Assembly (NCBI GenBank): GCA_903772945.1
Contig: CAICTM010000026.1
Location: forward strand, 1-64,000
Source: Seminavis robusta
Lineage: Eukaryota; Bacillariophyta; Bacillariophyceae; Naviculales; Naviculaceae
Length of the DNA: 64,000 nucleotides
Direction: 5' to 3'
Within the stretch, counting starts at the first letter, position 1. Each line of letters begins with the position of its first letter. The notes beneath the pieces were generated by a model. It had not been told where the DNA came from. It was given only the letters and a program-made list of their open reading frames with translations, and did not search any database. Below, piece after piece: positions 31,564 to 43,092 of the stretch. The position numbers and the translations under genes are program-made.

Positions 31564-32460
31564 CGGACGGGGGGTTCCCCAGGCGTGCTGCTGCTCGACA
31601 CGTATTAGTGCAAAAGAACTGAGAGAAAAGCAATAGTGCAAGAGAACTGAGAGAAACAACAGGCTCCACTGTGCAGCAGCCTCAATATAAGGCATAGGCA
31701 ACAGAGCTGTCAGTCAAGTTTCCACAGGAAAAATCGCGCACACGATCAAGATCACGAAGCATCGGCCAATCAAGTTCTATTCAGAGCAATCCAAGCATAT
31801 CAGCATCGAGAACACAGATAGACGGTTCATATTGATACTTGAACCAAGCCAATCCGACAAGAATTCAAGGAGTAATCGGCGATCGAGTGAATCGGGTTCC
31901 CACCTACTGAGCAAGAGCCGATCGACGCGAAGCAAGCTAGAAATCGAACCAACAGCGCTACCACTACGAGACTATACAGAGATCGAAAGAAGGCATCTAG
32001 CCGCATATGCAGATATCAGTGCAAGCCTCCAATTCCGAAAATTGACCGAGAACGAGTTGATCGACTTAACAGCGCTCGAACAGTGGGAGTCAACAGGCCC
32101 CAGTGGACCGCCGACAGCTGAATCTTCACAAGAGAGCCATTCCAGCCTATGAAACTTGCTCACCAAGCCTATCTATCTATCCTACAGACATCTACAACAA
32201 GAACAAGTGCTCAAGAGGACCGACAGTAAGATTCGGTAGTATCCTCCAAGCCAAACGGTGTATTTTTCGTGTTGACCACCAGATCCACAAAGGCGACGCA
32301 GCGAGTTTCGAACCAAGGTTTCGAAGTCACCGACCAATCTGATCGGAACAAGCTACCACAACAGTCCTGCAAACAAGCAAGCCTAACATCCCAAGAACAA
32401 GGAACTAGCGATAACCGCCAAGGCAACTAGCTACCAGAGCAAGCACAAGAGGAACAAGAG

Positions 32461-32993
32461 TCCGAGCTTGAGAGTTCAACAACCAAGCTCGCAGGAGTGG
32501 AACAAGCGACAAGCCGAACCCAAAGCATCAAGACACACGCAAACAGTGAGAAGCAATGGAACGACCGAAAAACGCCCAAGAGCAACAAGAGAAGAATTCG
32601 AGGAAGAAGTCCGATAAAGAAGAAGAAGAAAAACAAGACGAGAGCGCTGACGGCGAAAGGAACTGTAGCGCCAAGTGGTGCCAGAATAAACTCACAGGAG
32701 AGACTAGAACGAACCGACAAGAACAAGAGTCAGCAATTGTCCTAAAAGCAAGCCTAACGTTCCAGGAAGGAACAAGCGAACAGACCGCCAAGGCGATTGC
32801 AAGGCCAGGAACAACAAGTCCAAGAGCGACGTAGAGGAAGACGTGTGATCACACCAGGAGCGACGGCATCCAAGGAACAAGAACACCAAGAGTGACCGAC
32901 AGGAGTTGCGAGAACAACAAGAGAAGAGAGTCCGAGCTTGAGAGTTTGAACAACCAAGCTCGCAGGAGTGGAACAAGCAACAAACGACAAGCC
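32461..32993 (+). repeat. direct repeat pair, about 60 bp, offset 470 bp
   Basis: A segment beginning tccgagcttgagagtt and containing caaccaagctcgcaggag occurs at 32461..32516 and again at 32931..32993 with small indels. A second, weaker pair (gcaagcctaac then ccgccaaggc) at about 32376 and 32750 suggests larger decayed tandem units. Confidence 0.75.
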
Positions 32994-33827
32994 AAAACGA
33001 CAACGTCAAGTTCAAGGCTACAGAGACGACCGAAGCAAAGATCAAGAGCAAGAGATCGAAGCGACCATCAAGCAGAAGAGCGCCAGCGCAAAGAACAAGA
33101 GCAGTGCCAACAGAAGAAGTGCAAGCTAGCTAGTAGGAGTGTCGGTAGAAGAGGACCACGAAGACAAACCGAGAGAGCGACACCAAGAAGAGGTGTTGCC
33201 GCGAAAAGTATAGGAACTAGATAACAAGTTCCAACAGGGAGAAGCAGATCCACCGCAGAGGTGCATCTGTGGGAGTTCCAGAAGACTCAACAAGAGAGCC
33301 ATCGGAATAGGCTAACAGAAGAGAGGTGCGACAGAAAATTCCAACGCATCACAAGCAAGGCAAATTACCCGACAAATCATGGAAGAACGACAGGTCCTAA
33401 GAATGGACTGTTATACAGGAAGTTGTGCTTTGAACATTAGCGCAACAGGCCTCGAAGAGTGCAAGCTTATCAGAGCAACAGGAACAGCGCTGTACCCACT
33501 ACGGGAGCAGCCACCAAGAGTGGAATTTTGCGATTCTGCCAGCCAAGATCAACAGGAGTCGCACGTCAACGACCGAAGCTACCGCTACAGCAACACAAAG
33601 AACAAGAGCACAGCTGACCACAACCATGAGCAACGATTGGCAGCAGCCTTCCATGGACAGTGCGTCGGCCACACAGGAGTGTCCAACAGAAGAAGCACGT
33701 CACAACGAAGAACAAGATATCTTTTGGCAACAAGAGGATCTTACGGCGAATCAAAGCCGGATCCAGCCAGCGCCGGTACCAAAGCCAAGTCTCGCAGTAC
33801 TAGCTAGCGCCATGAGCTAGCCACCTG

Positions 33828-34176
33828 GACCGTCCGACGTTTTTCACGCAGGATTAAAAAAACTTCAAATTGCCACGACTAAAAACAAGCCCTTAAACAA
33901 GCTCTTAAATCTTCAACAAGCCCTTAAACAAGCCCTTAAAAAACAAACCCTTAACAACAAGCCCTTAAATTCTCAAAACAAACCCTTAAGCCTTCGTGTA
34001 AACCCCATAGAACAAGCCCTTATCAGGAGCAAACAAGCCCCTAAATAAACAAGCCCTTAAATCAAACCGTTAAAGCTTCAACAAGCCCCTAAACAAGCCC
34101 TTAAAAAACAAGCCCTTATTGGTCTGGGGTCAGTCGTGTCAAGTTTTAAAGCCTGAGCGAAAAACGTCGGACGGTC
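33828..34176. mobile_element. 349-bp MITE-like element with terminal inverted repeats
   Basis: Ends are perfect 18-bp inverted repeats GACCGTCCGACGTTTTTC (33828..33845 and 34159..34176); weaker inverted similarity extends to about 50 bp (CAGG...ACTT...CACGACT). Both sides carry CTG (33825..33827 and 34177..34179), a candidate 3-bp target duplication. The interior is almost entirely an AACAAGCCCTTAA minisatellite. There is no coding capacity, so the element would depend on a transposase supplied in trans. Confidence 0.75.
33881..34120 (+). repeat. AACAAGCCCTTAA minisatellite inside the MITE
   Basis: About 15 imperfect copies of a 13- to 18-bp unit centred on aacaagcccttaa, with variants aacaaaccctta and aacaagccccta. 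It fills the element between the inverted repeats. Confidence 0.85.
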
Positions 34177-35841
34177 CTGAACAAGAGCTTCAGGCACAAA
34201 GCAGTACAAGCAAGCAATAGGAAGCACATGAGTGCCTCCCATCATTCATGTTTTTGAGAGTGTGTATTGTGGCAACAGCCACTGCACCTCCTACCATTCT
34301 TTTTGGAGTGTGTCTTGTGCCTACACACAGCACCTCCACCACCTGAGGCCTCCAGCAGCCTCCAGGCAACAACAAAGCATTCCCCACATCTCCGATCAAT
34401 CATCCTATCGAATAGCAACAATCATGCCCTTCCAGTCTTACAACAGCAAGTGCACAGGAGTGTGGAGGTACCCAAAATCCAAAACATCAACATCAAAAGC
34501 AACAACGCCATCAACAACGGCAACAACACCAACAGCCACGTCATCGAACGACAAAGGCATCATCAGCCATACCGACAAACGCATCATATCTACCACCTAT
34601 CCAGGCAATGTCACAACCAACAACAGCATCAATGGTAACAACAGCATGGCCAACACAGCCATAGCCATCAGTACTAACCATCCTTTGAATTGTATCTACA
34701 GTACAGGCAACTGCAACAGCAGCAACTGCATCATCAGCAGAAGAACAACAGTGAATGATCCACCAGATCACGAGAAGACAAGGTATCATGCAAGCCTACA
34801 CAAGGCCGGAGCAAGCTCACAGAAGCTACAGACTGACCCAAAGCCGTCACAGAGCGGATGTTTTGGCTGACGTCAATGAGACCGTGACACAAGAAGACAA
34901 CACAAGTCGAATCAAGCCATATCAAGGCAGGGAGCAGTCACACAACGAGTGACCAATAGACCAACCAAGTCCGCCATGAAATCATAGGCCGCCTGAAACA
35001 ATAGGCACAATAAGAGGAACCCCCTCAAGAGCTCCATCAAGTGTTCACCATGTCCATTAGTACAAGATCATCATCATTGCAAGATCATCATATGAGGAAC
35101 CCCCTCAAAGCTCCACAGCAAACATCGAATCATCGAATTGCAAACGCCGGAGTCTCTCACACCAAACATCAAACAAGCAAGCATCGAGTCCAGATATGTC
35201 CATCCAGATCGATAGCATCAATCGAATCCATCCAATGCAAGTCAACCGCAGATACAGCAACTTCAAGTCCTACACCTACATTCCAGACAACCAATCCTAC
35301 AACAGCTATCTCCCAACCTCGAGAACAGCCAACGATAAGTACCACTACCATTGACAGCTACAGGAACCAAGATCAAGATCCACCAGTATCATGACCGATT
35401 CATTTCCAATCATCCATTATCAGCCATCAAGACCATGTCCAACCAAGGTCTACTAGTAAAGTACATTTTATTCGTAGTCTCCACAACCAATCTTCCAATC
35501 AAGAGTTTACTACCTTCCAACAGTTTCCTTCCTTTCCTCCATGGGATCTCCAATCCTTACATCCCTACATCAAGTGTCAATGCAGTCCGAACCATCGACA
35601 GTTCCAACTACAAGCACATCAAGTGACGGCATCAACCGCCGCAAACCTTCAGCAGTGGACAGTCACATCAGACAACCACGTGCCATTTTCGAACGACATC
35701 ATCGATACCAACATCGTTGACAGTTTCGTTCCCATTCCATCGCAAAGCATCTCACCAATCAGTGGGAATGCCAATGCAACCTTTACAATATTCATTTAGC
35801 TTAGCAAATAATCGTACCCGTGATATCCATTAGGGATCGAC

Positions 35842-35857
35842 GCAGGAGTGTGTTGGA
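35842..35857 (+). repeat. polypurine tract / LTR-type start, plus orientation
   Basis: GCAGGAGTGTGTTGGA, identical to the PPT/LTR junction of the minus-strand Copia element but in the opposite orientation. It suggests that a second, related element lies in plus orientation with its 3' LTR starting at about 35851. Confidence 0.5.
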
Positions 35858-36942
35858 CGGTCAAGATTTATCCAGTTTAGAAATTTAGCGTTAGCGTACC
35901 CGGAGAAGTAGAAAGACCGCATCCTCGCAAGATTTTAAGGAAATCTGAAACTCTAAAATCCAGATTCAACCTGTCCCAAGCTGGAAGATCACTTTTTCTT
36001 CCCAGCTCGCCCGAATCAGCTAGATAACCCTGATAAGAATAGTAGCTACAGTGTTTTAACCCAACAGAGCCTAGTGAAGAATTGGTAGTTAAAGTTTGTT
36101 ATTAACAATTATGAGCTGCTAGAATCTAGGTGGATGTCCCATACTGGATCACACAGGCCCAGCTGGGGAGTGCCAACTCTAACAGTCTCTAACGGTATTG
36201 GGACCCTACTTGTCCTTGGGCAAGCAGGGTGAGCATCTAGTGGGCTTGCTGACATCATTATAGTGGTTGTGATGTGGCATGGGACCTAAAGACTTAAGGG
36301 TCCCTAGTGCGAGATCAACGGCTGTTTCCTCGCGGTTTCCTCGCGGTTTTCTCGGAAAAGTGGCGGAATCGACAACTGACAACTATCATTCAGATTTCTT
36401 GATGCCAATAATAGTTCTGTTTTCATCTTAATACCAGGGCCAAATAAGCCAAGCAGGCTGCTAGCCCAACTGTGCATTGTAGTTGTGGAAGTGAGCACTG
36501 GCAGGGTTACAGTGCATCAATTCGGCCCACAGTGCTTTCTAAAGAACCACTACTCGGTCATCTGTGAGCTTGAACTGCAATCGGAAAAGGTCAACAGAAG
36601 CAAATTTGCTAGAATAAAATCAAAGGGTTTGGATTTGCCCCTAGAGCTAGGATGAACTGGCTTTTGACCATTCTCTATACCATTTGATGTTGCGGGTCAC
36701 TTCAACATCACATGCAGCTTGACAACAAAGGGGTGGGGGAGATTGATAAGCACACCATATTCAATCTGATTTGTGCTCCCACTGCTTCCTGGGCAAAGCG
36801 ATCACATCACCCATTATTTGACATGACACAGGACTGGCAAACAAGGAGCTGGTTCCTGCTGTGCAGCAGCAGCAATAATTGACCCCAAACTACACCATCC
36901 AACGAACAGAACACAAATTCCCTGATGGACAATGCAATGGAG

Positions 36943-38422
36943 TCAATGCGAATACAACAGCAGCTTGTCACTGGAACAGGGTGTGCATTCTTCAGTGGCT
37001 CCATCAACTTCATTGAAATCAGCAAATGACTCGGCTCCAGAGGGCAAAAAGAACTCTTGCAACATTGACTCATCATGAACAATGACACTGGAAGCTAGAC
37101 GTGCCACAATCACCTTCATCCTGTCCACAAAGAGATCACGGCTCTGAGAACAGGCAGCTTCAAAGACAAAGCGGGTGCCCTCATGTGTCACTATGCAGCA
37201 GCTTCGATCAAGCCTTGCAAACGGATAGGTTGCTCTGTCAATAGTGTTTGGCTTGAGCACGCTGGTAATAGTGAGTAGCTGGATTGAATTGGGTTCCCTT
37301 TGAATTTCCCCAACTGTGGGTCGAAACACAAACTTTGGGAATACGACCGAGGAGCTCAGTGTAGAACCATACTCATACCAACCAGTCACTGCCAAAGGTG
37401 CTGGCTGACTCATCTGAGAAGCCCCACTGGATTTTGCGAGGGATGGAGCTTGGTGCCAGACCAGCTTGTAAATATGATCCATTCCAGCCTTTAGGAGGAA
37501 AGGAAACAAGAGTGTCTATGCGTGAGATTATCAAGTGCTGAAGAGGTACATTTTATGATCGTTGACGGTGCGTCGCGTGTCTCACCTTGATGTAATCCCT
37601 TGTTTCATCATCGTCATCGTTCAAAAGATCAGGCATGTCTATGACAGACCTGGGGGAGTTAAAGAAATGGAGGTTTTGGGAAGAGTGTCTCTGTACTGGC
37701 ACAGGTTCTCTTGGACAGTCGGAGGCGTCGTCTAATACCAATGGCTTTGGGCGGTGCTTTTTGTACCTGGGAGTGGAGGCAACTTCAGGTTCGCTGTCAT
37801 AAAAGACAGAAGATTCACTTGGAGGAGGAGCCACTTTTCGGTGGGAAACAGTTGTCCTCGACGCCTTGAATGGGATGGGTTCAACCGGGGAATGCCATTG
37901 CTTGACTAAGGTCGCAGCGTGCGTCGCAGACTTTCGATTTCTGATGTTTCTTTTCCTGGTCACTCGCTCTGGGGATCCCTCCCACTTCCTAGGAATGCAT
38001 GCTCGAGAGGCTTTAATCATATTGGATGCACCAAAAGGATGGCGGCTGTTCTGAACGCTTTCGTCCACCTGAAAGGGGCAAAGCAAGCGAACAAATCTAT
38101 CGGTGACGCAGCCGGCATCGCTGGGAGGTATGGTATCATCGGCTTTCTTCGGAGCCTCGGACAAGCTTTCATCACAACTGAGTTCCTGAGAGAATGATGA
38201 CAAAGATAAGGCTTCCAACGAAGGGATTGATTCAACACACGTGCACAGCTTCATTCTCGTTTTCTTTGCAGGCATTGTCGATGAATGAGACTGAGTCACC
38301 CGAACCTGCAATTGCTCCCCCGCCTTGTGTTCCTCCCCAACCAATGTCACGATTTCAATAGCATCCAGCTCATCGCGGCTGAAATCGGTAGGTAGTGGAC
38401 TAGTCATCAAGCGAAGTTCCAT
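36943..38422 (-). CDS. unknown protein with possible PH-like C-terminal domain
   Basis: Exons 38422..37586 and 37488..36943, with a 97-bp GT-AG intron in phase 0; 460 residues. I do not recognise a named family. The first 290 residues are hydrophilic and probably disordered, with Ser-rich and basic patches (RVTRKRNIRNRKS, RYKKHRPKP) and an acidic stretch (DLLNDDDDE) just before the splice site. The second exon encodes a compact region whose pattern (ITSVLKPNTIDRATYPFARL, CCIVTHEGTRFVFEA, DRMKVIVARLASSV) resembles a pleckstrin-homology-like fold that I recall from other diatom proteins. No signal peptide or TM is seen. It could be a lipid- or phosphoprotein-binding adaptor; that is inference. 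Confidence 0.65.
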
Positions 38423-39230
38423 TTTGTGTCAACGATCTTTGAGCACAGCACAGCACCAGCACAGGCATACCGGGGGTAATAGCACAGTATGCCATCTTCA
38501 TTCGATGAGAGAACATGTGGCTGTGGTTTTGGAGTCTCACTAAGTCTGCTGATGCCAACCGGGAGTTCTAAATACCAAATCTCTCATCCCGAATCCAACG
38601 GACAAGAGCACGTCGACTGTCTTCTCCCGCCACACAAATTGTCGTTCCTGCGGGAATGCATCCTAACCGTAGCTTGTACCAGTAGGTACCTACCGGCACC
38701 GGTATCGTCGCTAGCCAACTACGATGTAGCGGTACAGTGTACCGGTACCGCATGTAATACTTCTGGAGCTAGTCTAATATCCATTGCAAGTCCGGTACAT
38801 CGGACTGCAGAGGTCTACCGGCAGGCACGAAATGAGTGACTTGTCGTCTACTATCCAGATTACCGTAATAGTATGCTGTACGGGTTGGTGTTTGGTTCAG
38901 CAATATTTGATCGGTACAACTATGTTTCAATTCAATCCTGGAGGTTGCTACCGGTATTTGTTCAGGACAGTGTGGTCACGGTGGGACTGTTTTACTGTGC
39001 CGAATTGCAATGTCATCAATCGCTACAGAACGATTGGTGATGTGCTTGAAGGCAGGACTTCGTGGGAATTGAAAGCACTCAGCTGATCAGAAGTGACAGT
39101 ATAGTAGTGAGGGCTCTCTCTTACACCACTGCCGGGCTGTGTTTCCTGGTCGAGTTAGTGCTGCAAAGTCCAGAGAATAGAGAAATAGCAGTATCTGGCA
39201 AAACCAACCATTCTAAGCAAAATAAAACAG
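38423..39230. other. intergenic region rich in ggtacc/accggt words
   Basis: About 800 bp upstream of the PH-like gene and downstream of the small membrane protein gene. It contains several short palindromic runs of the taccggtacc kind (about 38685-38750 and 38815). No gene supported. Confidence 0.45.
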
Positions 39231-39830
39231 CTAAAAGAACTCATCTATGAATTTTTCCTGAATACGAATTGCCTGGTCCATTTCGTCCATTATAGAGTCT
39301 TCCAGTAATGGTGGTGGCATCAGTTCACTGTCTCCCCGTTGCCGCTGTTGTTCCTCTACCAAAGTTGGAATATTAGATCTGAAGCTTTCCTTGCGGGAAG
39401 TCTCCACCCTGCCGTCACGGTTATAGACACGAGTTTCGTATACGCTGCTCTCATAGTATACGAATGATGGATCATCTCCCCACCCAAATATTTTTCCAAG
39501 GAGGAATGCTCCAAGCAAGAGGGATACCCCCCACAGAGGGAAGCTGAATTTGTTGTCATTTTCTGACAGCTTGACTTGCCGTCGCTTTTTGCGCCCTCCC
39601 AGTGGCCCAAAGCGTCCTTGGTTTTGCCTTGGTTTTGTCTCCTCGCTGTCGTTGCCACCGTTGCCGTCCTCTTTTTCCATGTACAATTTCCAAGATGTTT
39701 CTGTTGTTAGCGCCGTCTTGGAGTGCAGGGAAGATGCAAGCGGTTTCGCGGAAAAGAGACTGGCCTGTTGACACCAGGCTCTTGCACCAATCAGAGAAAC
39801 GAGTAAAAATAAGCCATTTCGTTTCCACAT
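39231..39830 (-). CDS. small membrane protein, unknown function
   Basis: Single exon, 199 residues from ATG 39830. The N-terminus (MWKRNGLFLLVSLIGARAWC) looks like a signal peptide. The following region is hydrophilic, with a basic patch (GGRKKRRQVKL). One TM segment follows (FPLWGVSLLLGAFLLGKIFG), then a Tyr- and charge-rich domain (YESSVYETRVYNRDGRVETS) and an acidic amphipathic end (MDEMDQAIRIQEKFIDEFF). A signal peptide followed by a hydrophilic stretch could also be a bipartite plastid pre-sequence, but no clear ASAF-type cleavage motif is visible. No homologue is recognised. It is divergent from UTP4. Confidence 0.6.
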   Translation of the reverse strand: MWKRNGLFLLVSLIGARAWCQQASLFSAKPLASSLHSKTALTTETSWKLYMEKEDGNGGNDSEETKPRQNQGRFGPLGGRKKRRQVKLSENDNKFSFPLWGVSLLLGAFLLGKIFGWGDDPSFVYYESSVYETRVYNRDGRVETSRKESFRSNIPTLVEEQQRQRGDSELMPPPLLEDSIMDEMDQAIRIQEKFIDEFF

Positions 39831-40242
39831 TGCTGGAAGCAATCAAAGAAAATGATGATAATCAATCAGACAAAGAGAACTACTACTACCAACAGCATTA
39901 GAAGCCAGAGATCTGATCAAGAACAAGTAAGTATAGTGAACCCAATTTGCCGCAGAAATTGATATCACTTGCTTTGAAAAGCCACGTGTCGAGGATCTTG
40001 ATGTCAAATAAATCTGTCAGTCATGGATACGACGGACAGAGGACGGACGGACATCACTCCACCATTCAAAATCACCTTCATGATATTATCGAAAACAAAA
40101 TACAAGTACCACCTCCCACCTCGTGATGAACACAACAACAAGAATAGCTATCTATCTAGCCAGCTATACAGGTATTCCCTGGGTTCCAGCAGTGGATGAG
40201 TCAACACAGACGAGAAGGGAAGAAAAGGAATAGGAAGTGACC
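39831..40242. promoter_or_regulatory. divergent promoter region
   Basis: 412 bp between the start codons of the small membrane protein (minus) and UTP4 (plus). It must serve both genes. No distinct motif beyond A/C-rich stretches was noticed. Confidence 0.45.
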
Positions 40243-43092
40243 ATGGCAGTGAAACAGAAAAGATCCCCAAAATCTCGGCGTCAAGATGACCCCGAGAAAC
40301 CCGACGAACAAAACGACGCAGTCATGAAGGATGCAGAAACAACATCCGAAGAAAAGCCATTACCGACACCAACCACCACTTCAGCATCCATGGACCTGAC
40401 AGTACATCGATTGAGGCACTTGGATTATATTCCGAGGCCGATTGTTTGTGCTCGAGCCACGCCACCCTTAGATGATGACTCTGTGTCATTTGTTGCACTG
40501 AGTCGAGAAAATGGGAGCATCGAAGTCAAGGCTCCAAACGAAAAGTTCCGAACGATTACCGAAATTGCCAGCTTGAAAGAAAAAATCGTCAGCGTCATGG
40601 CATGGACCTGTGGAATATGCGGAGTCGACTCATCATCGACCAACGACAACAAAAAGAACGACAGCAGCGCGAAACAAGTCACCTGTAGACCCACCTTGGT
40701 GGGAGGATCCAGTGATGGTACACTCTTTGTGGTAGACTTCGAGTCGGGAGGGCTGCTGGGAACAACCGCCAGTGGAGGAGGCGGGGTTCTTGCCTTGGCT
40801 TCGCTCTGTGAAAGGCGAGCTGGCTCTTGTTGCAGAGGTGGCAGCGGTCGGCAATGCGCTCAATTGGTCGCTGCTGGCTGCGAAGATGGATCGGTACGGA
40901 TTTTTCAAGTTATCAAACCTCGGCAACACAGTTCTACAAAAAGCAAGAATCCAGCAAAGTTGGAGCTCGTCTCCGTCATCCCCTCAGGAAGTGGAGCCTC
41001 GGTATTGTCGGTTGCTTGGATGAAGGCCGAAACCAAGTTCGTGCTTTTTGCTGGCGTTTCGGACGGTACCATTCGACGATTCGACTGTGAAGATCGTCAA
41101 CTTACCGCATCTGAAAGCAATCTACCGACTGCCTGGAAGTCTCGATTGCGCATGACGGTTGAAAGTCTAGGACGCAATACCCCAACGCGAGTATGGACAA
41201 TGCAAGTACTGGCCGATTGCACTGTTATCTCGGGGGATTCTCTTGGCCACATTCAGTTCTGGGACGGAAATAGCGGAACATTGCAAAAGTCATTCGAACA
41301 AAATGACAGCAACGCTGATGTGCTGGACATTGCTGTAACCTCAGACGAGTGCAAGGTTTTTGCTAGCGGCGTAGACCCTCGCGTAGTCTGTATTGTGCGT
41401 ACTGCGCACGAAAATCGAAAGTGGATAATTTCACAAGTCCAAAGACCACATACGCATGATGTCAAGGGAATCACGATCTGCAGACAGCGTTACAACGAAG
41501 GAGAGTCAAAAAGGACACCAATGCCTCCACAGGGGACAACCTTCAATGAAGTACTTTGTACTGGTGGTATCGATACCAAACTATGTACCTATTATGTCGG
41601 TGAATTCGGCAAGCGAAGGCCCACCAGCCTCTACCCATGGCCAGCATCACCCACCTTTGCGCAGGCAAATAAAGCAAGAGTGCTCATTATGCGTCGGGAG
41701 GGAAAAATCGATCTCTACAAATTGGAAGAGAGACCAACGCAGCAGCCGCCAGAAGACGCCTTTGCGGTTCCAGAAGACGAAACACTTATCGGCTCGATTC
41801 AGTTGGAGAGTGCCTGCAATCTAGTTTGCGCCGAAATTAGTGACGATGGACAGTACTTGGCGACTGCTGATGCCCTGTCTTTGTTCCTGTTCCGTATCAA
41901 GTATGTTAGTGAAGGTGATCGAACATCTATGATCCCAGAAAAGCTTTCGTTGAATGCAAAAGTGAGAGGATCTGTTGTGGCCATGAAGTGGCTCGGAGAT
42001 GACAAGCTCGTCGCGGCCACGTCGGAGGGCTCGTTTCACTTCATCAAGATGCCTTCCAAGGATGCAGATTCAAGCACCAAGTGCTCTCAAACGATGATTG
42101 CGAAGCAAAAGACTACAAAGGTCCAGCAAAAGAAACCCTTGTTCCCTATCCATGCGATTGCGATCAGCAAAGACAATAAATGGTTGGCTGGTTTGCAGAG
42201 TGGCTTCGACTGCTGCCACATTTGCGTATTCTCACTGGAAGATGGCAACACTTGCCAACCCTGGTGGTCTGTTCCTGACCTGGAGGCTCCGGTTACCGCG
42301 CTGAGATTCCTTGATGCGAGCGGTGGCCGCCCTACGCAATTGGCTGTGTCCTGCTCGAATTACGCATTCTATTGTTTTGATATTCTTGCCCGGCAGCTGT
42401 GTCCTTGGAGCGAAACAGCAGGAGTACCCGTCTCAAAACACCTGCCACCTGAGCTCTTGAATCGCAACGATTTCCCTGTTCGCCTTGCATCCAATCCAGC
42501 CTGCCCTGCGAAGGTCCTCTTGGTGAGTTCGCTTGTTTCGCCCTGTTCGTGCATAGTTGGCCTACGGTTGATTGAGCGGCAAGACGGATTTACGGCATAC
42601 AGAGTCGGCTCGCTGCTAAGGCGGCGACGACTCCCCTCTTGTTTGTCGGATTGTTTTCTCTTGCCATATGAAAAGCTTTTGCTGTACCTCGCTTCGCCCT
42701 TCAAAACTTGACTCCACGTTCTGAAGGTATAGTATGCGGTAACACTCACACCATTTTCTCATTACTTGAACATTGGATAGGGATCATTTGGCGCCTTTGC
42801 GGTTATTGATATGGACCAAAAGATTCCCAAGCGTTGTCGGCTGGCTCCGGTTGATCACCACGTTAGAAAATGGGGAAAGCGCAAGCGGTCGCTTTCCGGC
42901 GCTGAAAGCACCAAGGAAGGTCCGAAGAACTCAGAAGCTGGGACTGAGCCTGCGATTCTATGCCTCCGTTACAACAGCATCCTGTGGCTTGATTTCATTG
43001 CAGAGAATGAGATGGTCATAGTCGAGCAGCCTTGGCTCAAGGTCATTTCGTCCTTCCCAGAAGCGATGGAGCGAAAGATATTTGGCAGTTAA
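40243..43092 (+). CDS. UTP4: UTP4/Cirhin-like WD40 protein of the SSU processome
   Basis: Exons 40243..42522 and 42781..43092, with a 258-bp intron in phase 0; 863 residues. A charged N-terminus (KQKRSPKSRRQDDPEK) precedes VHRLRHLDYIPRPIVCARAT, which matches the Cirhin/UTP4 opening. WD-type units follow, for example LVAAGCEDGSVRIFQV, FAGVSDGTIRRFDCED and ISGDSLGHIQFWD. The tandem beta-propellers occupy most of the protein. The C-terminus in exon 2 ends with FIAENEMVIVEQPWLKVIS, the conserved UTP4 tail, which supports the splice. UTP4 is part of the t-UTP/UtpA complex that binds nascent pre-rRNA in the nucleolus and is needed for 18S rRNA maturation. ATG 40243 is the first Met in frame. Confidence 0.85.

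Larger units (their letters stand above)
31098..36942. other. gene-poor, A/C-rich repeat tract
   Basis: No host gene is supported here. From about 31.7 to 35.7 kb the plus strand is strongly enriched in A and C (caa, aac, aag, atc words), and the open frames translate to low-complexity Gln/Ser/Thr/Asn/Arg strings. The tract contains tandem hairpins (31519..31563), a 28-bp-spaced direct repeat (31606 and 31634), long direct repeats (32461/32931), a MITE (33828..34176), a repeated phrase gaggaaccccctcaa near 35014 and 35095, and an LTR-like start at 35851. From about 36.0 to 36.9 kb I see nothing recognisable. Best read as layered retroelement debris. Confidence 0.5.

Noticed and set aside
31490-31565. 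possible tRNA (gggttcaagtttcc resembles a T-arm)
   Set aside because: The 5-bp T-stem does not pair, no acceptor stem or D-arm fits, and the segment is better explained by two simple hairpins.
32400-33830. several 60-140 codon ORFs on both strands
   Set aside because: Low-complexity translations from A/C-rich repeat DNA, without domains or consistent frame.
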